In this document: positions 6,711-9,656 of the stretch, piece by piece
Layout: each line of letters begins with the position of its first letter
Numbering within the stretch: the first letter of the stretch is position 1
Translations under genes and position numbers: made by a program
The notes under the pieces: generated by a model
What the model saw: only the letters and a program-made list of their open reading frames with translations
What the model was told of the DNA's origin: nothing
Database searches by the model: none
DNA from: JAIBBG01 sp043748015
GTDB lineage: Bacteria; Bacteroidota; Bacteroidia; Flavobacteriales_D; Sanyastnellaceae
Length of the DNA stretch: 9,656 nt
Direction: 5' to 3'
Assembly (NCBI GenBank): GCA_043748015.1
Contig: JAYTOA010000166.1
Span: 1 to 9,656, forward strand

Positions 6711-7382
6711 TCATACAAATTCAGCGTCTTTCGTTAATTTCCTTTTGTCAATATCAAAGTAGTTACTGAACCAGTCGGTCAAAACGCTTTCAATTTCCTT
6801 TTTATTGAATGTCTTTGAATTTCGTCTTGATTTTAAATAATTCTCCCTGGTCATTTTTTCAGCAACTTGTCCAACTGTTTGCAAGTCTAGTTCGACGCCC
6901 ATTCTATTTGCAAACCAAAGTCCAGCGATTGAAACCAAAAGTCCTAATAGTCCGATTTGCCAATTAAAGAAAAGTCCGACGAGTGATGCAAGTAAAATAA
7001 TTGCAAGAGTTCCTGTCACCCAATGCGGTGGTCGCAATATGTTTATTTTAAAACCCAAATGTCTTTCTAATTTCTTTGTCCTTGAACGTCTGGCTTGTTT
7101 TGGTAAAAGGTCGACAAGAGGAAAATCTATTGAGATTGTTTTATTGTCGATTTGAAGTGTCGAGGCAATTGCGTCACGAAGTTTGTAAAATGCTTGTTGG
7201 CTTGTACAGTCGTTTGAATTGTCGAGCTGAATTTTATTTGTAATGTGGTCGCAAAGTTGTCCAAATGTGGTTATATAAGCCAACTCATCACCAACGAAAG
7301 TGATGTCGAAAGAAGCCTCCGCTTTTACCAGTAAATCTTCTATGTCTTCGGAGTCTATGTCTTTAAGTTCGTAGTCTGTCAT
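6711..7382 (-). CDS. Two-helix membrane protein with acyl-carrier-protein-like segments, function unknown
   Basis: A 223-residue protein from ATG 7382 (MTDYELKDIDSED). The frame runs on upstream to ATG 7466/TTG 7469, but that part reads through a repeated DNA element, so the later start is preferred. Residues about 9-26 (DSEDIEDLLVKAEASFDI) line up without gaps with ACP helix II (DSLDTVELVMALEEEFDT), including the serine that carries phosphopantetheine in true ACPs. The ITTFGQLCDHITNKI that follows fits ACP helices III-IV. Around residues 60-110 (AFYKLRDAIASTLQID...VDLLPKQARR...LERHLGF) is a second such region. Two membrane helices follow (TGTLAIILLASLVGLFF and IGLLGLLVSIAGLWFA), then a basic tail. 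The C-terminus (KKEIESVLTDWF...KLTKDAEFV) resembles ACP helix I and ends where helix II should begin. I know of similar Bacteroidota hypotheticals but no function. It lies downstream of lpdA on the same strand. Confidence 0.75.
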   Translation of the reverse strand: MTDYELKDIDSEDIEDLLVKAEASFDITFVGDELAYITTFGQLCDHITNKIQLDNSNDCTSQQAFYKLRDAIASTLQIDNKTISIDFPLVDLLPKQARRSRTKKLERHLGFKINILRPPHWVTGTLAIILLASLVGLFFNWQIGLLGLLVSIAGLWFANRMGVELDLQTVGQVAEKMTRENYLKSRRNSKTFNKKEIESVLTDWFSNYFDIDKRKLTKDAEFV

Positions 7383-7434
7383 AGCATTCCTTGTAACTAT
7401 TCGAAAATGATGCTTTCTTACAGGAAAGATTTCA

Positions 7435-7475
7435 GGAGTATAGGGAAGGAGCTCTACACCAATCATCAATTCTCC
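7435..7475. repeat. 41-base degenerate direct repeat, copy A
   Basis: This 41-base unit matches copy B (7521-7561) at 33 of 41 positions with no gaps, by direct comparison. The shared core is TATAGGGAAG-AGCTCT, with ATCA-CAAT-CTCC at the other end. Read on the minus strand it gives LLPYTP within the upstream extension of the membrane protein frame. Confidence 0.75.
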
Positions 7476-7520
7476 AAGTCCTCAAATCACTCATTGGTTT
7501 TGCGCCGATGAAGGATTATG

Positions 7521-7561
7521 GGATTATAGGGAAGAAGCTCTGCTTCGATCAACAATCCTCC
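7521..7561. repeat. 41-base degenerate direct repeat, copy B
   Basis: This is the second copy, 86 bases from copy A (start to start) and just downstream of the lpdA stop codon. It is preceded by a short tandem GGATTATG/GGATTATA. In the lpdA frame past the stop it reads LLPYNP, the counterpart of the copy A peptide. Only two copies are visible in this window. Confidence 0.75.
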
Positions 7562-7564
7562 AAA

Positions 7565-8953
7565 TCACAGATGTATCACTTCACCATAAGCCGCCGCTGC
7601 TGCTTCCATAATGGCTTCGCTCATCGTTGGATGTGGATGCACTGTCTTGATAATCGTTTCTCCGGTAGCTTCTAGTTTTTTAAGCGCCACACATTCTGCA
7701 ATCATCTCGGTGACATTGGAGCCAATCATGTGTGCGCCCAGCAATTCGCCATACTTCGCATCGAAGATCAATTTTACAAATCCGTCTTTGTGACCGGCAG
7801 CACTTGCTTTTCCGGATGCACTGAATGGAAATTTTCCAATTTTTAATTCGTAACCTTTTTCTTTTGCAGCTTTCTCTGTCATTCCAACGGATGCAATCTC
7901 CGGTGTACAATAAGTGCAACCCGGAATGTTATTGTAATCGAGCGGTTGGGGATGATGACCCGCAATCTGTTCAACACAAATGATTCCCTCGGCGCTGGCA
8001 ACATGCGCCAATGCCTGACCCGGAGTGCAATCTCCAATAGCGAAATATCCCGGGATGTTCGTCTTATAGAATTTGTCAACGACAATTTTCCCTTTATCAG
8101 TGATGATTCCTGCGTCCTCAAGTCCAATTCCTTCAATATTGGCAACAACTCCTATGGCCGAAAGAACAATGTCTGCTTCAATTATTTTTTCGCCTGCCGC
8201 TTCTTTGATAGTCACTTTGCAGCCGCTTCCGGATGTGTCAACCTTTGTCACTTCTGCACTGGTAAGTATATCTATACCTGCGTTTTTGAAAGATTTTGCA
8301 AGGGCTTTTGAAACATCTTCATCTTCCACTGGAACAACATTCGGAAGGAATTCCACAACTGTGACTTTCGTTCCCATAGCATTGTAGAAGTATGCGAACT
8401 CAACGCCAATAGCTCCGCTGCCTACAATCACCATGCTCTTGGGCTGGTTCGGAAGTACCATTGCTTCACGGTATCCTATGATCTTTTTCCCATCTTGCTT
8501 CAAAGCAGGAAGTTCGCGAGATCTTCCGCCGGTTGCTATGATGATGCTCGTGGCGCTGTACTCTGCAACTTTTCCGTCAGCGGCAGTTACAGCTATTTTC
8601 TTACCAGGCTTCACTTTTCCGGAACCCATGATCACATCTATTTTGTTCTTTTTCATCAAGAATTGAACGCCTTTGCTCATGCCTTCTGCCACACCGCGAC
8701 TGCGCTTTACTATTGCGCCGAAGTCTGCCGTTGGCTTTGCTACTTCAATTCCATAGTCTTTTGCATGGTTGATATATTCAAACACGGAAGCACTTTTCAA
8801 AAGTGCTTTGGTTGGAATACAACCCCAGTTGAGGCAAATTCCGCCAAGGGCTTCACGCTCTACAATGGCTGTTTTCAAACCTAGTTGTGAAGCTCTGATA
8901 GCTGCTACATAGCCGCCGGGACCACTTCCTAAAACAATAACGTCGTAATTCAT
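7565..8953 (-). CDS. lpdA: Dihydrolipoyl dehydrogenase (E3)
   Basis: A 462-residue flavoprotein disulfide reductase that reoxidises dihydrolipoyl groups with NAD+ in pyruvate, 2-oxoglutarate and branched-chain dehydrogenase complexes and in the glycine cleavage system. The FAD-binding GSGPGG (9-14) is at the N-terminus. The redox disulfide is GGICLNWGCIPTK with Cys40 and Cys45. The NAD-binding Rossmann motif is VGSGAIGVEFAYF (177-189), the second FAD motif is FAIGDC (304-309), and the C-terminal dimerisation domain carries the active-site HPHPTMSE (439-446) with catalytic His441 and Glu446. Length and the ending GEVIHL are normal for the family. The CLNWGC disulfide with HPHPTMSE separates it from mercuric and glutathione reductases. 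No E1/E2 genes are adjacent. The ATG has no Shine-Dalgarno sequence; a possible -7 box lies 20 bases upstream. Confidence 0.96.
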   Translation of the reverse strand: MNYDVIVLGSGPGGYVAAIRASQLGLKTAIVEREALGGICLNWGCIPTKALLKSASVFEYINHAKDYGIEVAKPTADFGAIVKRSRGVAEGMSKGVQFLMKKNKIDVIMGSGKVKPGKKIAVTAADGKVAEYSATSIIIATGGRSRELPALKQDGKKIIGYREAMVLPNQPKSMVIVGSGAIGVEFAYFYNAMGTKVTVVEFLPNVVPVEDEDVSKALAKSFKNAGIDILTSAEVTKVDTSGSGCKVTIKEAAGEKIIEADIVLSAIGVVANIEGIGLEDAGIITDKGKIVVDKFYKTNIPGYFAIGDCTPGQALAHVASAEGIICVEQIAGHHPQPLDYNNIPGCTYCTPEIASVGMTEKAAKEKGYELKIGKFPFSASGKASAAGHKDGFVKLIFDAKYGELLGAHMIGSNVTEMIAECVALKKLEATGETIIKTVHPHPTMSEAIMEAAAAAYGEVIHL

Positions 8954-8973
8954 TTATGCAAAATTTTGGATGG

Positions 8974-8981
8974 CGAAAGTA
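8974..8981 (-). promoter_or_regulatory. Possible -7 promoter element for lpdA
   Basis: On the minus strand this reads TACTTTCG, one mismatch from the TAnnTTTG consensus. It ends 20 bases before the lpdA ATG, the same distance as the glmM element. A TTG lies 23 bases upstream as a possible -33 element. Confidence 0.3.
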
Positions 8982-8997
8982 AAGATGGATTGCTCTT

Positions 8998-9046
8998 AAT
9001 CCCGCAATGCGCGCGAGAACTATTATTTGAAAATACAAGCGGGATT
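8998..9046. repeat. 8-bp inverted repeat AATCCCGC/GCGGGATT
   Basis: AATCCCGC (8998-9005) is the perfect reverse complement of GCGGGATT (9039-9046), with a 33-base spacer. It lies upstream of lpdA and interleaves with the neighbouring inverted repeats. Confidence 0.6.
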
Positions 9047-9085
9047 CTCAAGTCTAAGCGATAGAATATGGACTTGTATCTCGCG
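9012..9085. repeat. Split inverted repeat, 7 + 7 bp
   Basis: The right arm CTTGTATCTCGCG is contiguous (9073-9085). Its reverse complement is split on the left into CGCGAGA (9012-9018) and ATACAAG (9033-9039), separated by 14 bases. In single-stranded form this would be a stem with a large bulge, or a palindrome interrupted by an insertion. Confidence 0.55.
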
Positions 9086-9112
9086 AAAATGAACCAGGAT
9101 ATTCTATCGCTT
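9056..9112. repeat. Perfect 14-bp inverted repeat upstream of adk
   Basis: AAGCGATAGAATAT (9056-9069) is the exact reverse complement of ATATTCTATCGCTT (9099-9112), with a 29-base spacer (9070-9098). It is the longest inverted repeat I found in the window. It lies between divergent genes, so it could be an operator, a leader hairpin or a remnant of a small repeat element. Confidence 0.8.
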
Positions 9113-9164
9113 GATTTGGGATAATCGGAAAGTGTGAAAACTTTCGATTGAACGTATTTTCGCG
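9082..9164. repeat. 9-bp inverted repeat CGCGAAAAT/ATTTTCGCG
   Basis: CGCGAAAAT (9082-9090) is the perfect reverse complement of ATTTTCGCG (9156-9164). The left arm shares CGCG with the split repeat, and the right arm overlaps a possible adk -7 element (TATTTTCG, 9155-9162, one mismatch). Between the arms, GAAAGT (9128-9133) and ACTTTC (9140-9145) form a small hairpin. Confidence 0.6.
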
Positions 9165-9186
9165 GCTTATCCAAATGCAAAGAAGT

Positions 9187-9656
9187 ATGCTGAACATTGT
9201 GCTTTTTGGTCCTCCAGGAGCTGGTAAGGGCACGCAATCGGAAAACCTGATAATGCGTTATGGTCTCGTGCATTTGAGCACTGGGGATATTTTTCGGGCC
9301 AACATCAAAGGTCATACGGAATTAGGTATGCTTGCTAAATCATTCATGGATAAGGGCGAGTTGGTGCCGGATAGTGTCACTATTATGATGCTTGAAGATT
9401 CTGTGAACAAGCATTCGGATGCCAAGGGTTTTATCTTCGATGGTTTCCCACGCACCTCCACACAGGCGGAAGCTTTGGATAAATTTCTTACGTCAAAAAA
9501 CAGCAGCATCAAATGTATGTTGGCACTTGAAGTAGACGAAAAAGAATTGATAGCGAGATTGTTGAATCGCGCTAAGACAAGCGGTAGAGCCGATGACGCG
9601 GATGAAAGCATTGTTCAGAACCGAATAGCGGTATATAACAAAGAGACAGCTCCCGT
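9187..9656 (+). CDS. adk: Adenylate kinase, C-terminus cut by window edge
   Basis: The frame runs to the right edge, with 156 complete codons visible of a usual 190 or so. Adk catalyses ATP + AMP to 2 ADP in the cytoplasm. The P-loop is GPPGAGKGT (8-16). The AMP-binding segment STGDIFR is at 31-37, and the DGFPRT motif (85-90) contains the conserved Asp and Arg. LLNRAKTSGRADD (125-137) is the start of a short LID that continues directly into DESIVQNR, so the long zinc-type LID is absent. Two ATGs are in frame, 9175 and 9187. I chose 9187 because MLNIVLFGPPG is the usual beginning; 9175 would add MQRS. The gene is divergent from lpdA across a region dense with inverted repeats. Confidence 0.95.
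   Translation, partial: MLNIVLFGPPGAGKGTQSENLIMRYGLVHLSTGDIFRANIKGHTELGMLAKSFMDKGELVPDSVTIMMLEDSVNKHSDAKGFIFDGFPRTSTQAEALDKFLTSKNSSIKCMLALEVDEKELIARLLNRAKTSGRADDADESIVQNRIAVYNKETAP

Noticed and set aside
6637..6769. Plus-strand frame reading NSKLFGTRNPVFWVGAVAAVLLFVVIQI, a membrane-helix-like peptide
   Set aside because: It has no start codon before the hydrophobic part and it runs antisense into the end of the minus-strand membrane protein gene. It could be a gene remnant, but one hydrophobic stretch is not enough to call it.
7383..7469. N-terminal extension of the membrane protein from TTG 7469 or ATG 7466
   Set aside because: The added segment runs through repeat copy A, whose sister copy lies in non-coding DNA; ATG 7382 directly precedes the ACP-like segment.
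7611..8884. Plus-strand frames across lpdA (7611-7793, 7946-8387, 8433-8884)
   Set aside because: They are antisense shadows of a complete dihydrolipoyl dehydrogenase with intact motifs.
9056..9112. Invertible promoter flanked by the 14-bp inverted repeat
   Set aside because: The 29-base spacer is very short for a recombinase-invertible segment, contains no recognisable promoter, and no invertase gene is in view.
9312..9611. Minus-strand 99-codon frame within adk
   Set aside because: The opposite strand encodes adenylate kinase with its P-loop, DGFPRT and SGRADD motifs, so the minus frame is a shadow.
1..9656. CRISPR array, tRNA, rRNA, transposase or phage genes
   Set aside because: I looked for regularly spaced repeats, tRNA cloverleaf signatures and mobile-element motifs and saw none; the only direct repeat is the two-copy 41-base element.

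Overview
The window looks like chromosomal DNA of a Bacteroidota bacterium, probably an environmental gliding or Chitinophagales/Flavobacteriales-like lineage. Four things point there: a very large secreted beta-propeller/Ig/HYR protein of the kind exported by the type IX secretion system, start codons without Shine-Dalgarno sequences, an exact TAnnTTTG (-7 type) promoter element before glmM, and a short-LID adenylate kinase. The phylum is inferred; there is no rRNA or tRNA in view.

Layout. Bases 1-2795 (minus) are one uninterrupted reading frame that leaves the window at its left edge. It encodes a secreted multidomain protein starting at GTG with a signal peptide, followed by about seven propeller blades, an Ig-like domain, a HYR-like domain and an unidentified C-terminal alpha/beta-like region. 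A 311-base divergent intergenic region follows. The plus strand then carries glmM (3107-4501), an IscS/NifS-type cysteine desulfurase (4616-5761), a small basic AT-hook-like protein (5852-6118) closed by a strong intrinsic terminator, and a small lipoprotein with a CX4CH cytochrome-like motif (6201-6557). On the minus strand lie lpdA (7565-8953) and, downstream of it, a two-helix membrane protein with acyl-carrier-like ends (6711-7382). Between those two sits a pair of 41-base degenerate direct repeats. The divergent region between lpdA and adk (8954-9186) is packed with interleaved inverted repeats. Adenylate kinase starts at 9187 and runs off the right edge.

How the genes relate. Most are independent housekeeping functions: amino-sugar activation for peptidoglycan/LPS (GlmM), sulfur mobilisation (cysteine desulfurase), the E3 component of 2-oxoacid dehydrogenases (LpdA) and adenylate balance (Adk). 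They do not form one pathway, and gene orientation suggests several short transcription units. The less ordinary parts are the secreted giant, the cytochrome-like lipoprotein, the acyl-carrier-like membrane protein, the 41-base repeat pair and the lpdA-adk inverted-repeat cluster. I found no CRISPR array, transposase, phage gene or clear defence system.
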